Of a DNA stretch of 64,000 nucleotides, positions 1 to 13,500 are shown one piece after another. Source of the stretch: Climacium dendroides (Eukaryota > Streptophyta > Bryopsida > Hypnales > Climaciaceae); assembly GCA_950106755.1 (NCBI GenBank), contig OX467082.1, positions 50,796,588-50,860,587 of the forward strand, read 5' to 3'. The position numbers and the translations under genes are program-made. The notes below the pieces were generated by a model. The model saw only the letters and a list, made by a program, of their open reading frames with translations, was not told the origin of the DNA and did no database searches. Numbering within the stretch: the stretch's first letter is position 1; every line of letters starts with the position of its first letter.

Positions 1-198
1 ACTTGTGCCTATTTTTTGGATCCCCATTAGAGCTTTCGTTGTATATTTGTTTGGACCTTTCCCAAGTAAATCCATAACTGGCCATTTCTGCATAAACCTA
101 GGGCCATGATAAAAATTTCAATTACATTTTTTTTTGGTGAGTTTCTCATGGAGTACCACTGAAGACACTGCATTCAACTTGTACCTATTTTTTGGATC

Positions 199-1319
199 CC
201 CATTAGAGCTTTCGTTGCATATTTGTTTGGACCTTTCCCAAATAAATCCATAACTGGCCATTTCTGCATAAACCTCGGGCCATGTTAAAAATTTCAATTA
301 CATTTTTTTTTGGTGAGTTTCTCATGGAGTACCATTGAAGACCTTGCATTCAACTTGTGCCTATTTTTTGGTTCCCCATTACAGCTTTCGTTGCATATAA
401 TTTTGGACCTTTCCCAAATAAATCCATAACTGGCCATTTGTGCATGAACATGGGGCCATGTTAAAAATTTCAATTACATTTTTTTTTGGTGAGTTTCTCA
501 TGGAGTACCATTGAAGACCTTGCATTCAACTTGTGCTTATTTTTTGGTTCCCCATTCGAGTTTTCGATGCATATTTGTTTGGACCTTTCCCAAATAAATC
601 CATAACTGGCCATTTGTGCATGAACATGGGGCCATGTTAAAAATTTCAATTACATTTTTTTTTGGTGAGTTTCACATGGAGTAGCATTGAAGTCCTTGCA
701 TTCAATGTGTGCCTATTTTTTGGTTCCCCATTAGAGCTTTCGTTGCATATTTGTTTGGACCTTTCCCAAATAAATCCATAACTGGCCATTTCTGCATAAA
801 CCTCGGGCCATGTTAAAAATTTCAATTACATTTTTTTTTGGTGAGTTTCTCATGGAGTACCATTGAAGACCTTGCATTCAACTTGTGCCTATTTTTTGGT
901 TCCCCATTACAGCTTTCGTTGCATATAATTTTGGACCTTTCCCAAATAAATCCATAACTGGCCATTTGTGCATGAACATGGGGCCATGTTAAAAATTTCA
1001 ATTACATTTTTTTTTGGTGAGTTTCTCATGGAGTACCATTGAAGACCTTGCATTCAACTTGTGCTTATTTTTTGGTTCCCCATTCGAGTTTTCGATGCAT
1101 ATTTGTTTGGACCTTTCCCAAATAAATCCATAACTGGCCATTTGTGCATGAACATGGGGCCATGTTAAAAATTTCAATTACATTTTTTTTTGGTGAGTTT
1201 CACATGGAGTAGCATTGAAGTCCTTGCATTCAATGTGTGCCTATTTTTTGGTTCCCCATTAGAGCTTTCGTTGCATATTTGTTTGGACCTTTCCCAAATA
1301 AATCCATAACTGGCCATTT
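199..1319. repeat. Trimer duplication, 528-bp shift (3 monomers)
   Basis: The segment 199-791 matches 727-1319 at a shift of exactly 528. Tags shared by both copies are AACCTCGGGCC (near 271 and 799), CATTACAGC followed by CATATAATTTTGG (near 375 and 903), and CATTCGAGTTTTCGATGC (near 553 and 1081). The match breaks on the left at GGATCC versus GGTTCC and on the right at TCTGCATAAAC versus TGTGCATGAAC. Bases 1-198 before it are ordinary heterogeneous monomers with GGATCC and CCTAGGGCC variants. Confidence 0.85.
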
Positions 1320-3724
1320 GTGCATGAACATGGGGCCACGTTAAAAATTTCAATTACATTTTTTTTTTGGTTAGTTTCTCATGGAGTACCATTGAAGACC
1401 TTGCATTCAACTTGTGCCTATTTTTTGGATACCCATTAGAGCATTCGTTGCATATTATTTTGGACCTTTCCCAAATAAATCCATAACTGGCCATTTGTGC
1501 ATGAACATTGGGCCACGTTAAAAATTTCAATTACATTTTTTTTTGGTGACATTCACATGGAGTACCATTGAAGACCTTGCATTCAACTTGTGCCTATCTT
1601 TTGGATCCCCATTAGAGCTTTCGTTCCATATTTGTTTGGACCTTTCCCAAATAAATCCATAACTGGCCATTTCTGCATAAACCTAGGGCCATGTTAAAAA
1701 TTTCAATTACATTTTTTTTTGGTGAGTTTCTCATGGAGTACCATTGAAGACCTTGCATTCAACTTGTGCCTATTTTTTGGTTCCCCATTAGAGCTTTCGT
1801 TGCATATTTGTTTGGACCTTTCCCAAATAAATCCATACCTGGCAATTTGTGCATGAACATCGGGCCATGATAAAAATTTCAATTACATTTTTTTTTGGTG
1901 AGTTTCTCATGGAGTACCACTGAAGACACTGCATTCAACTTGTGCCTATTTTTTGGATCCCCATTAGAGCTTTCGTTGCATATTTGTTTGGACCTTTCCC
2001 AAATAAATCCATAACTGGGCATTTCTGCATAAACCTAGGGCCATGTTAAAAATTTCAATTACATTTTTTTTCGGTGAGTTTCTCATGGAGTACCATTGAA
2101 GACCTTGCATTCAACTTGTGCCTATTTTTTGGTTCCCCATTAGAGCTTTCGATGCATATTTGTTTGGACCTTTCCCAAATAAATCCATAACTGGCCATTT
2201 CTGCATAAACATGGGGCCATGTTAGAAATTTCAATTACAGTTTTTTTTAGTGAGTTTCTCATGGAGTACCATTGAAGACCTTGCATTCAACTTGTGCCTA
2301 TTTTTTGGTTCCCCATAAGAGCTTTCGTTGCATATAATTTTGGACCTTTCCCAAATAAATCCATAACTGGCCATTTGTGCATGAACATTGGGCCATGTTA
2401 AAAATTTCAATTACATTTTTTTTTGGTGAGTTTCTCATGGAGTACCATTGAAGACCTTGCATTCAACTTGTGCCTATTTTTTGGTTCCCCATTACAGCTT
2501 TCGTTGCATATAATTTTGGACCTTTCCCAAATAAATCCATAACTGGCCATTTGTGCATGAACATGGGGCCATGTTAAAAATTTCAATTACATTTTTTTTT
2601 GGTGAGTTTCTCATGGAGTACCATTGAAGACCTTGCATTCAACTTGTGCTTATTTTTTGGTTCCCCATTCGAGTTTTCGATGCATATTTGTTTGGACCTT
2701 TCCCAAATAAATCCATAACTGGCCATTTGTGCATGAACATGGGGCCATGTTAAAAATTTCAATTACATTTTTTTTTGGTGAGTTTCACATGGAGTAGCAT
2801 TGAAGTCCTTGCATTCAATGTGTGCCTATTTTTTGGTTCCCCATTAGAGCTTTCGTTGCATATTTGTTTGGACCTTTCCCAAATAAATCCATAACTGGCC
2901 ATTTGTGCATGAACATGGGGCCACGTTAAAAATTTCAATTACATTTTTTTTTTGGTTAGTTTCTCATGGAGTACCATTGAAGACCTTGCATTCAACTTGT
3001 GCCTATTTTTTGGATACCCATTAGAGCATTCGTTGCATATTATTTTGGACCTTTCCCAAATAAATCCATAACTGGCCATTTGTGCATGAACATTGGGCCA
3101 CGTTAAAAATTTCAATTACATTTTTTTTTGGTGACATTCACATGGAGTACCATTGAAGACCTTGCATTCAACTTGTGCCTATCTTTTGGATCCCCATTAG
3201 AGCTTTCGTTCCATATTTGTTTGGACCTTTCCCAAATAAATCCATAACTGGCCATTTCTGCATAAACCTAGGGCCATGTTAAAAATTTCAATTACATTTT
3301 TTTTTGGTGAGTTTCTCATGGAGTACCATTGAAGACCTTGCATTCAACTTGTGCCTATTTTTTGGTTCCCCATTAGAGCTTTCGTTGCATATTTGTTTGG
3401 ACCTTTCCCAAATAAATCCATACCTGGCAATTTGTGCATGAACATCGGGCCATGATAAAAATTTCAATTACATTTTTTTTTGGTGAGTTTCTCATGGAGT
3501 ACCACTGAAGACACTGCATTCAACTTGTGCCTATTTTTTGGATCCCCATTAGAGCTTTCGTTGCATATTTGTTTGGACCTTTCCCAAATAAATCCATAAC
3601 TGGGCATTTCTGCATAAACCTAGGGCCATGTTAAAAATTTCAATTACATTTTTTTTCGGTGAGTTTCTCATGGAGTACCATTGAAGACCTTGCATTCAAC
3701 TTGTGCCTATTTTTTGGTTCCCCA
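807..3724. repeat. 9-mer duplication, 1585-bp shift
   Basis: Bases 807-2139 match 2392-3724 at a shift of 1585 (nine monomers plus one base). Tags in both copies are GGTTAGTTTCTC after an extended T-run, GGATACCCATTAGAGCATTCG (GGAT at 1427 and 3012), GGTGACATTCACATGG, CGTTCCATATT, TACCTGGCAATTTG with CATCGGGCC, and TTTTTTTCGGTGAG (C at 2072 and 3657). The second copy stops short of a full nine monomers: at 3725 it switches to a CATAAGAGC monomer. This fits tandem duplication followed by partial replacement. Confidence 0.87.
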
Positions 3725-6677
3725 TAAGAGCTTTCGTTGCATATAATTTTGGACCTTTCCCAAATAAATCCATAACTGGCCATTTGTGCATGAACATGGG
3801 GCCATGTTAAAAATTTCAATTACATTTTTTTTTGGTGAGTTTCTCATGCAGTACCATTGAAGACCTTGCATTCAACTTGTGCCTATTTTTTGGTTCCCCA
3901 TTAGAGCTTTCGTTGCATATTTATTTGGACCTTTCCCAAATAAATCCATACCTGGCCATTTGTGCATGAACATGGGGCCATGATAAAAATTTCAATTACA
4001 TTTTTTTTTGGTGAGTTTCTCATGGAGTACCACTGAAGACACTGCATTCAACTTGTGCCTATTTTTTGGATCCCCATTAGAGCTTTCGTTGCATATTTGT
4101 TTGGACCTTTCCCAAATAAATCCATAACTGGCCATTTCTGCATAAACCTAGGGCCATGTTAAAAATTTCAATTACATTTTTTTTTGGTGAGTTTCTCATG
4201 GAGTACCATTGAAGACCTTGCATTCAACTTGTGCCTATTTTTTGGTTCCCCATTAGAGCTTTCGATGCATATTTGTTTGGACCTGTCCCAAATAAATCCA
4301 TAACTGGCCATTTCTGCATAAACATGGGGCCATGTTAAAAATTTCAATTACATTTGTTTTTGGTGAGTTTCTCATGGAGTACCACTGAAGACCTTGCATT
4401 CAACTTGTGCCTATTTTTCGGTTCCCCATTAGAGCTTTCGATGCATATTTGTTTGGACCTTTCCCAAATAAATCCATAACTGGCCATTTGTGCATCAACA
4501 TGGGGCCACGTAAAAAATTCAAATTACATTTTTTTTTGGTGAGTTTCTCATGGAGTACCATTGAAGACCTTGCATTCAACTTGTGCCTATTTTTGGATTC
4601 CCCATTAGAGCTTTCGTTGCATATTTGTTTCAACTTTCCCAAATAAATCCATAACTGGCCATTTGTGCATGAACATGAGGCCATGATAAAAATTTCAATT
4701 ACATTTTTTTTTGGTGAGTTTCTCATGGAGTACCACTGAAGACACTGCATTCAACTTGTGCCTATTTTTTGGATCCCCATTAGAGCTTTCGTTGCATATT
4801 TGTTTGGACCTTTCCCAAATAAATCCATAACTGGCCATTTCTGCATAAACCTAGGGCCATGTTAAAAATTTCAATTACATTTTTTTTTAGTGAGTTTCTC
4901 ATGGAGTACCATTGAAGACCTTGCATTCAACTTGTGCCTATTTTTTGGTTCCCCATTAGAGCTTTCGATGCATATTTGTTTGGACCTTTCCCAAATAAAT
5001 CCATAACTGGCCATTTCTGCATAAACATGGGGCCATGTTAGAAATTTCAATTACATTTTTTTTTGGTGAGTTTCTCATGGAGTACCATTGAAGACCTTGC
5101 ATTCAACTTGTGCCTATTTTTTGGTTCCCCATAAGAGCTTTCGTTGCATATAATTTTGGACCTTTCCCAAATAAATCCATAACTGGCCATTTGTGCATGA
5201 ACATGGGGCCATGTTAAAAATTTCAATTACATTTTTTTTTGGTGAGTTTCTCATGCAGTACCATTGAAGACCTTGCATTCAACTTGTGCCTATTTTTTGG
5301 TTCCCCATAAGAGCTTTCGTTGCATATATGTTTGGACCTTTCCCAAATAAATCCATACCTGGCTATTTGTGCATGAACATGGGGCCATGATAAAAATTTC
5401 AATTACATTTTTTTTTGGTGAGTTTCTCATGGAGTACCACTGAAGACACTGCATTCAACTTGTGCCTATTTTTTGGATCCCCATTAGAGCTTTCGTTGCA
5501 TATTTGTTTGGACCTTTCCCAAATAAATCCATAACTGGCCATTTCTGCATAAACCTAGGGCCATGTTAAAAATTTCAATTACATTTTTTTTTGGTGAGTT
5601 TCTCATGGAGTACCATTGAAGACCTTGCATTCAACTTGTGCCTATTTTTTGGTTCCCCATTAGAGCTTTCGTTGCATATTTGTTTGGACCTTTCCCAAAT
5701 AAATCCATAACTGGCCATTTCTGCATAAACCTAGGGCCATGTTAAAAATTTCAATTACATTTTTTTTTGGTGAGTTTCTCATGGAGTACCATTGAAGACC
5801 TTGCATTCAACTTGTGCCTATTTTTTGGTTCCCCATTAGAGCTTTCGATGCATATTTGTTTGGACCTTTCCCAAATAAATCCATAACTGGCCATTTGTGC
5901 ATGAACATGGGGCCATGTTAAAAATTTCAATTACATTTTTTTTTGGTGAGTTTCTCATGGAGTACCATTGAAGACCTTGCATTCAACTTGTGCCTATTTT
6001 TTGGTTCCCCATTAGAGCTTTCGATGCATATTTGTTTGGACCTTTCCCAAATAAATCCATAACTGGCCATTTGTGCATGAACATAGGGCCATGTTAAAAA
6101 TTTCAATTACATTTTTTTTTGGTGAGTTTCTCATGGAGTACCATTGAAGACCTTGCATTCAACTTGTGCCTATTTTTTGGATCCCCATTAGAGCTTTCGT
6201 TGCATATTTGTTTGGACCTTTCCCAAATAAATCCATAACTGGCCATTTCTGCATATACATAGGGCCAGGTTAAAAATTTCAATTACATTTTTTTTTGGTG
6301 ACTTTCACATGGAGTACCATTGATGACCTTGCATTCAACTTGTGCCTATTTTTTGGATCCCCATTAGAGCTTTCGTTGCATATTTGTTTGGACCTTTCCC
6401 AAATAAATCCATAACTGGCCATTTCTGCATAAACATGGGGCCATGTTAAAAATTTCAATTACATTTGTTTTTGGTGAGTTTCTCATGGAGTACCATTGAA
6501 GACCTTGCATTCAACTTGTGCCTATTTTTTGGTTCCCCATAAGAGCTTTCGTTGCATATTTGTTTGGACCTTTCCCAAATAAATCCATAACTGGCCATTT
6601 GTGCATGAACATGGGGCCATGTTAAAAATTTCAATTACATTTTTTTTTGGTGAGTTTCTCATGGAGTACCATTGAAG
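3725..6677. repeat. Heterogeneous satellite monomers without a clear long-range unit
   Basis: About 17 monomers mixing GGATCC and GGTTCC types, CTGCATAAACCTAGGG and GTGCATGAACATGGGG types, and CATAAGAGC types. A GTTAGAAATTTC tag at 5041 repeats one at 2225, a 2816-bp (16-monomer) shift. CATGCAGTACC tags near 3845 and 5252 lie eight monomers apart less one base. One monomer near 4630 reads GTTTCAACTTTCCC, one base shorter than usual. No gene or foreign insertion is visible. Confidence 0.8.
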
Positions 6678-9600
6678 ACCTTGCATTCAACTTGTGCCTA
6701 TTTTTTGGTTCCCCATTAGAGCTTTCGTTGCATATTTGTTTGGACCTTTCCCAAATAAATCCATACCTGGCAATTTGTGCTTGAACATAGGGCCATGTTA
6801 AAAATTTCAATTACATTTTTTTTTGGTGAGTTTCTCATGGAGTACCATTGAAGACCTTGCATTCAACTTGTACCTGTTTTTGGATTCCCCATTAGAGCTT
6901 TCGATGCATATTATTTTGGCCCTTTCCCAAATAAATCCATAACTGGCCATTTGTGCATGAACATGGGGCCACGTTAAAAATTTCAATTACATTTTTTTTT
7001 GGTGAGTTTCTCATGCAGTACCATTGAAGACCTTGCATTCAACTTGTGCCTATTTTTGGATTCCCCATTAGAGCTTTCGTTGCATATTTGTTTCAACTTT
7101 CCCAAATAAATCCATAACTGGCCATTTGTGCATGAACATGGGGCCATGTTAAAAATTTCAATTACATTTTTTTTTGGTGAGTTTCTCATGGAGTACCATT
7201 GAAGACCTTGCATTCAACTTGTGCCTATTTTTTCCTTCCCCATTAGAGCTTTCGTTGCATATTTGTTTGGACCTTTCCCAAATAAATCCAAAACTAGCCA
7301 TTTGTGCATGAACATGGGGCCATGCTAAAAATTTCAATTACATTTTTTTTTGGTGAGTTTCTCATGGAGTACCATTGACGACCTTGCATTCAACTTGTGC
7401 CTATTTTTTCCTTCCCCATTAGAGCTTTCGTTGCATATTTGTTTGGACCTTTCCCAAATAAATCCATAACTGGCCATTTCTGCATAAACCTAGGGCCATG
7501 TTAAAAATTTCAATTACATATTTTTTTGGTGAGTTTCTCATGGAGTACCATTGAAGACCTTGCATTCAACTTGTACCTATTTTTGGATTCCCCATTAGAG
7601 CTTTCGATGCATATTATTTTGGACCTTTCCCAAATAAATCCATAACTGGCCATTTGTACATGAACATGGGGCCACGTTAAAAATTTCAATTACATTTTTT
7701 TTTGGTGAGTTTCTCATGCAGTACCATTGAAGACCTTGCATTCAACTTGTGCCTATTTTTCGGTTCCCCATTGGAGCTTTCGATGCATATTTGTTTGGAC
7801 CTTTCCCAAATAAATCCATAACTGGCCATTTGTGCATCAACATGGGGCCATGTTAAAAATTTCAATTACATTTTTTTTTGGTGAGTTTCTCATGGAGTAC
7901 CATTGAAGACCTTGCATTCAACTTGTGCCTATTTTTTGGATCCCCATTAGAGCTTTCGTTGCATATTATTTTGGACCTTTCCCAAATAAATCCATAACTG
8001 GCCATTTCAGCATAAACATGGGGCCATGTTAAAAATTTCAATTACATTTTTTTTTGGTGAGTTTCTCATGGAGTACCATTGAAGATCTTGCATTCAGCTT
8101 GTGCCTATTTTTCGGTTCCCCATTAGAGCTTTCGATGCATATTTGTTTGGACTATTCCCAAATAAATCCATAACTGGCCATTTGTGCATGAACATGGGGC
8201 CATGTTAAAAATTTCAATTACATTTTTTTTTGGTGAGTTTCTCATGGAGTACCATTGAAGACCTTGCATTCAACTTGTGCCTATTTTTTGGTTACCCATT
8301 AGAGCTTTCGATGCATATTTGTTTCGTCCCTTCCCAAATAAATCCAGAACTGGCCATTTGTGCATGAACATGGGGCCACGTTAAAAATTTCAATTACATT
8401 TTTTTTTGGTGAGTTTCTCATGGAGTACCATTGAAGACCTTGCATTCAACTTGTGCCTATTTTTCGGTTCCCCATTAGAGCTTTTGTTGCATATTATTTT
8501 GGACCTTTCCCAAATAAATCCATAACTGGCCATTTCTGCATAAACATGGGGCCATGTTAAAAATTTCAATTACATTTTTTTTTGGTGAGTTTCTCATGGA
8601 GTACCATTGAAAACCTTGCATTCAACTTGTGCCTATTTTTTGGTTCCCCATTAGAGCTTTCGTTGCATATTTGTTTGGACCTTTCCCAAATAAATCCATA
8701 CCTGGCAATTTGTGCTTGAACATAGGGCCATGTTAAAAATTTCAATTACATTTTTTTTTGGTGAGTTTCTCATGGAGTACCATTGAAGACCTTGCATTCA
8801 ACTTGTACCTGTTTTTGGATTCCCCATTAGAGCTTTCGATGCATATTATTTTGGACCTTTCCCAAATAAATCCATAACTGGCCATTTGTGCATCAACATG
8901 GGGCCACGTTAAAAATTTCAATTACATTTTTTTTTGGTGAGTTTCTCATGCAGTACCATTGAAGACCTTGCATTCAACTTGTGCCTATTTTTGGATTCCC
9001 CATTAGAGCTTTCGTTGCATATTTGTTTCAACTTTCCCAAATAAATCCATAACTGGCCATTTGTGCATGAACATGGGGCCATGTTAAAAATTTCAATTAC
9101 ATTTTTTTTTGGTGAGTTTCTCATGGAGTACCATTGAAGACCTTGCATTCAACTTGTGCCTATTTTTTCCTTCCCCATTAGAGCTTTCGTTGCATATTTG
9201 TTTGGACCTTTCCCAAATAAATCCAAAACTAGCCATTTGTGCATGAACATGGGGCCATGCTAAAAATTTCAATTACATTTTTTTTTGGTGAGTTTCTCAT
9301 GGAGTACCATTGACGACCTTGCATTCAACTTGTGCCTATTTTTTCCTTCCCCATTAGAGCTTTCGTTGCATATTTGTTTGGACCTTTCCCAAATAAATCC
9401 ATAACTGGCCATTTCTGCATAAACCTAGGGCCATGTTAAAAATTTCAATTACATATTTTTTTGGTGAGTTTCTCATGGAGTACCATTGAAGACCTTGCAT
9501 TCAACTTGTACCTATTTTTGGATTCCCCATTAGAGCTTTCGATGCATATTATTTTGGACCTTTCCCAAATAAATCCATAACTGGCCATTTGTACATGAAC

Positions 9601-10500
9601 ATGGGGCCACGTTAAAAATTTCAATTACATTTTTTTTTGGTGAGCTTCTCATGCAGTACCATTGAAGACCTTGCATTCAACTTGTGCCTATTTTTCGGTT
9701 CCCCATTAGAGCTTTCGATGCATATTTGTTTGGACCTTTCCCAAATAAATCCATAACTGGCCATTTGTGCATCAACATGGGGCCATGTTAAAAATTTCAA
9801 TTACATATTTTTTTGGTGAGTTTCTCATGGAGTACCATTGAAGACCTTGCATTCAACTTGTGCCTATTTTTTGGATCCCCATTAGAGCTTTCGTTGCATA
9901 TTTGTTTGGACCTTTCCCAAATAAATCCATAACTGGCCATTTCAGCATAAACATGGGGCCATGTTAAAAATTTCAATTACATTTTTTTTTGGTGAGTTTC
10001 TCATGGAGTACCATTGAAGATCTTGCATTCAGCTTGTGCCTATTTTTCGGTTCCCCATTAGAGCTTTCGATGCATATTTGTTTGGACTATTCCCAAATAA
10101 ATCCATAACTGGCCATTTGTGCATGAACATGGGGCCATGTTAAAAATTTCAATTACATTTTTTTTTGGTGAGTTTCTCATGGAGTACCATTGAAGACCTT
10201 GCATTCAACTTGTGCCTATTTTTTGGTTACCCATTAGAGCTTTCGATGCATATTTGTTTGGACCTTTCCCAAATAAATCCAGAACTGGCCATTTGTGCAT
10301 GAACATGGGGCCATGTTAAAAATTTCAATTACATTTGTTTTTGGTGAGTTTCTCATGGAGTACCATTGAAGACCTTGCATTCAACTTGTGCCTATTTTTT
10401 GGATCCCCATTAGAGCTTTTGTTGCATATTATTTTGGACCTTTCCCAAATAAATCCATAACTGGCCATTTCTGCATAAACATGGGGCCATGTTAAAAATT
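6678..10500. repeat. 11-mer tandem duplication, 1935-bp shift
   Basis: From 6678 the sequence recurs at 8613 at a shift of 1935 (eleven monomers less one base). Shared tags are TACCTGGCAATTTG with TTGAACATAGG (6781 and 8716), the GTTTCAACTTTCCC monomer, TTTTTTCCTTCCCC twice per copy, CCAAAACTAGCC, CATGCTAAAA, ATTGACGACC and TTGTACATGAAC. The left edge lies at GAAGACC (6677) versus GAAAACC (8612). Matching is tight to about 8320/10257 and then patchy to about 10.5 kb. Substitutions include GGCCC versus GGACC, GTGCATGAAC versus GTGCATCAAC, and TTAT versus TTTG. A third copy sits inside the second copy of the 7041-bp block. Confidence 0.87.
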
Positions 10501-13500
10501 TCACTTACATTTTTTTTTGGTGAGTTTCTCATGGAGTACCATTGAAGATCTTGCATTCAACTTGTGCCTATTTTTCGGTTCCCCATTAGAGCTTTCGATG
10601 CATATTTGTTTGGACCTTTCCCAAATAAATCCATAACTGGCCATTTGTGCATGAACATGGGGCCATGTTAAAAATTTCAATTACATTTTTTTTTGGTGAG
10701 TTTCTCATGGAGTACCATTGAAGACCTTGCATTCAACTTGTGCCTATTTTTTGGTTACCCATTAGAGCTTTCGTTGCATATTTGTTTGGACCTTTCCCAA
10801 ATAAATCCATAACTGGGCATTTCTGCATAACATGGGGCCATGTTAAAAATTTCAATTACATTTTTTTTTGGTGAGTTTCTCATGGAGTACCATTGAAGAT
10901 CTTGCATTCAACTTGTGCCTATTTTTCGGTTCCCCATTAGAGCTTTCGATGCATATTTGTTTGGACTATTCTCAAATAAATCCATAACTGGCCATTTGTG
11001 CATGAACATGGGGCCACGTTAAAAATTTCAATTACATTTTTTTTTGGTGAGTTTCTCATGGAGTACCATTGAAGACCTTGCATTCAACTTGTGCCTATTT
11101 TTTGGTTACCCATTAGAGCTTTCGATGCATATTTGTTTGGTCCTTTCCCAAATAAATCCATAACTGGCCATTTGTGCATGAACATGGGGCCACGTTAAAA
11201 ATTTCAATTACATTTTTTTTTGGTGAGTTTCACATGGAGTACCATTGAAGACCTTGCATTCCACTTGTGCCTATTTTTTGGATCCCCATTAGAGCTTTCG
11301 TTGCATATTTGTTTGGACCTTTCCCAAATAAATCCATAACTGGCCATTTGTGCATAAACATGGGGCCATGTTAAAAATTTCAATTACATTTTTTTTTGGT
11401 GAGTTTCTCATAGAGTACCATTGAAGACCTTGCATTCAACTTGTGCCTCTTTTTCGGTTCCCCATTACAGCTTTCATTGCATATTTGTTTGGACCTTTCC
11501 CAAATAAATCCATAACTGGCCATTTCTGCATAAACATGGGGCCACGTTAAAAATTTCAATTACATTTTTTTTTGGTGAGTTTCTCATGGAGTACCATTGA
11601 AGACCTTGCATTCAACTTGTGCTTATTTTTCGGTTCCCCATTAGAGCTTTCGATGCATATTTGTTTGGACTTTTCCCAAATAAATCCATAACTCGCCATT
11701 TGTGCATGAACATGGGGCCACGATAAAAATTTCAATTACATTTTTTTTTGGTGAGTTTCTCAAGGAGTACCATTCAAGACCTTGCATTCAACTTGTGCCT
11801 ATTCTTTGGATCCCCATTAGAGCTTTCATTGCATATTATTTTGGACCTTTCCCAAATAAATCCATAACTGGCCATTTGTGCATCAACATGGGGACACGTG
11901 AAAAATTCCAATTACACTTTTTTTTTGGTGAGTTTCTCATGGAGTACCATTGAAGACCTTGCATTCAACTTGTGCCTATTTTTTGGATCCCCATTAGAGC
12001 TTTCGTTGCATATTTGTTTGGACTATTCCCAAATAAATCCATAACTGGCCATTTCTGCATGAACATGGGGCCATGTTAAAAATTTCAATTACATTTGTTT
12101 TTGGTGAGTTTCTCATGGAGTACCATTGAAGACCTTGCATTCAACTTGTGCCTATTTTTCGGTTCCCCATTAGAGCTTTCGATGCATATTTGTTTGGTCC
12201 TTTCCCAAATAAATCCATAACTGGCCATTTGTGCATGAACATGGGGCCACGTTAAAAATTTCAATTACATTTTTTTTTGGTGAGTTTCTCATGGAGTACC
12301 ATTGAAGACCTTGCATTCAACTTGTGCCTATTTTTTGGTTCCCCATTACAGCTTTCATTGCATATTTGTTTGGACCTTTCCCAAATAAATCCATAACTGG
12401 CCATTTGTGCATAAACATGGGGCCATGTTAAAAATTTCAATTACATGTTTTTTTGGTGAGTTTCTCATGGAGTACCATTGAAGATCTTGCATTCAACTTG
12501 TGCCTATTTTTCGGTTCCCCATTAGAGCTTTCGATGCATATTTGTTTGGACCTTTCCCAAATAAATCCATAACTGGCCATTTGTGCATGAACATGGGGCC
12601 ATGTTAAAAATTTCAATTACATTTTTTTTTGGTGAGTTTCTCATGGAGTACCATTGAAGACCTTGCATTCAACTTGTGCCTATTTTTTGGTTCCCCATTA
12701 GAGCTTTCGATGCATATTTGTTTGGTCCTTTCCCAAATAAATCCATAACTGGCCATTTGTGCATGAACATGGGGCCATGTTAAAAATTTCAATTACATTT
12801 TTTTTTGGTGAGTTTCTCATGGAGTACCATTGAAGACCTTGCATTCAACTTGTGCCTATTTTTTGGATCCCCATTAGAGCTTTCGTTGCATATTTGTTTG
12901 GACCTTTCCCAAATAAATCCATAACTGGGCATTTCTGCATAAACATGGGGCCATGTCAAAAATTTCAATTACATTTTTTTTTGGTGAGTTTCTCATAGAG
13001 TACCATTGAAGACCTTGCATTCAACTTGTGCTTATTTTTTGGTTCCCCATTCGAGCTTTCGATGCATATTTGTTTGGACCTTTCCCAAATAAATCCATAA
13101 CTGGCCATTTGTGCATGAACATGGGGCCATGTTAAAAATTTCAATTACATTTTTTTTTGGTGAGTTTCTCATGGAGTACCATTGAAGACCTTGCATTCAA
13201 CTTGTGCCTATTTTTTGGATCCCCATTAGAGCTTTCGTTGCATATTTGTTTGGACCTTTCCCAAATAAATCCATAACTGGGCATTTCTGCATAAACATGG
13301 GGCCATGTTAAAAATTTCAATTACATTTTTTTTTGGTGAGTTTCTCATAGAGTACCATTGAAGACCTTGCATTCAACTTGTGCCTATTTTTCGGTTCCCC
13401 ATTAGAGCTTTCGTTGCATATTTGTTTGGACTTTTCCCAAATAAATCCATAACTCGCCATTTGTGCATGAACATGGGGCCACGATAAAAATTCCAATTAC

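Noticed and set aside
127..135. RNA polymerase III terminators or promoter elements in the T-runs
   Set aside because: No A/B box or tRNA-like fold accompanies them, and the runs recur in all monomers as satellite structure.
4400..4750. 116-codon open reading frame on the minus strand and a 79-codon frame opposite it
   Set aside because: Both read straight through two satellite monomers. 176 is not a multiple of three, so the frame shifts each monomer, and the translation is simply the repeat in different frames. No start context, codon bias or protein family is visible.
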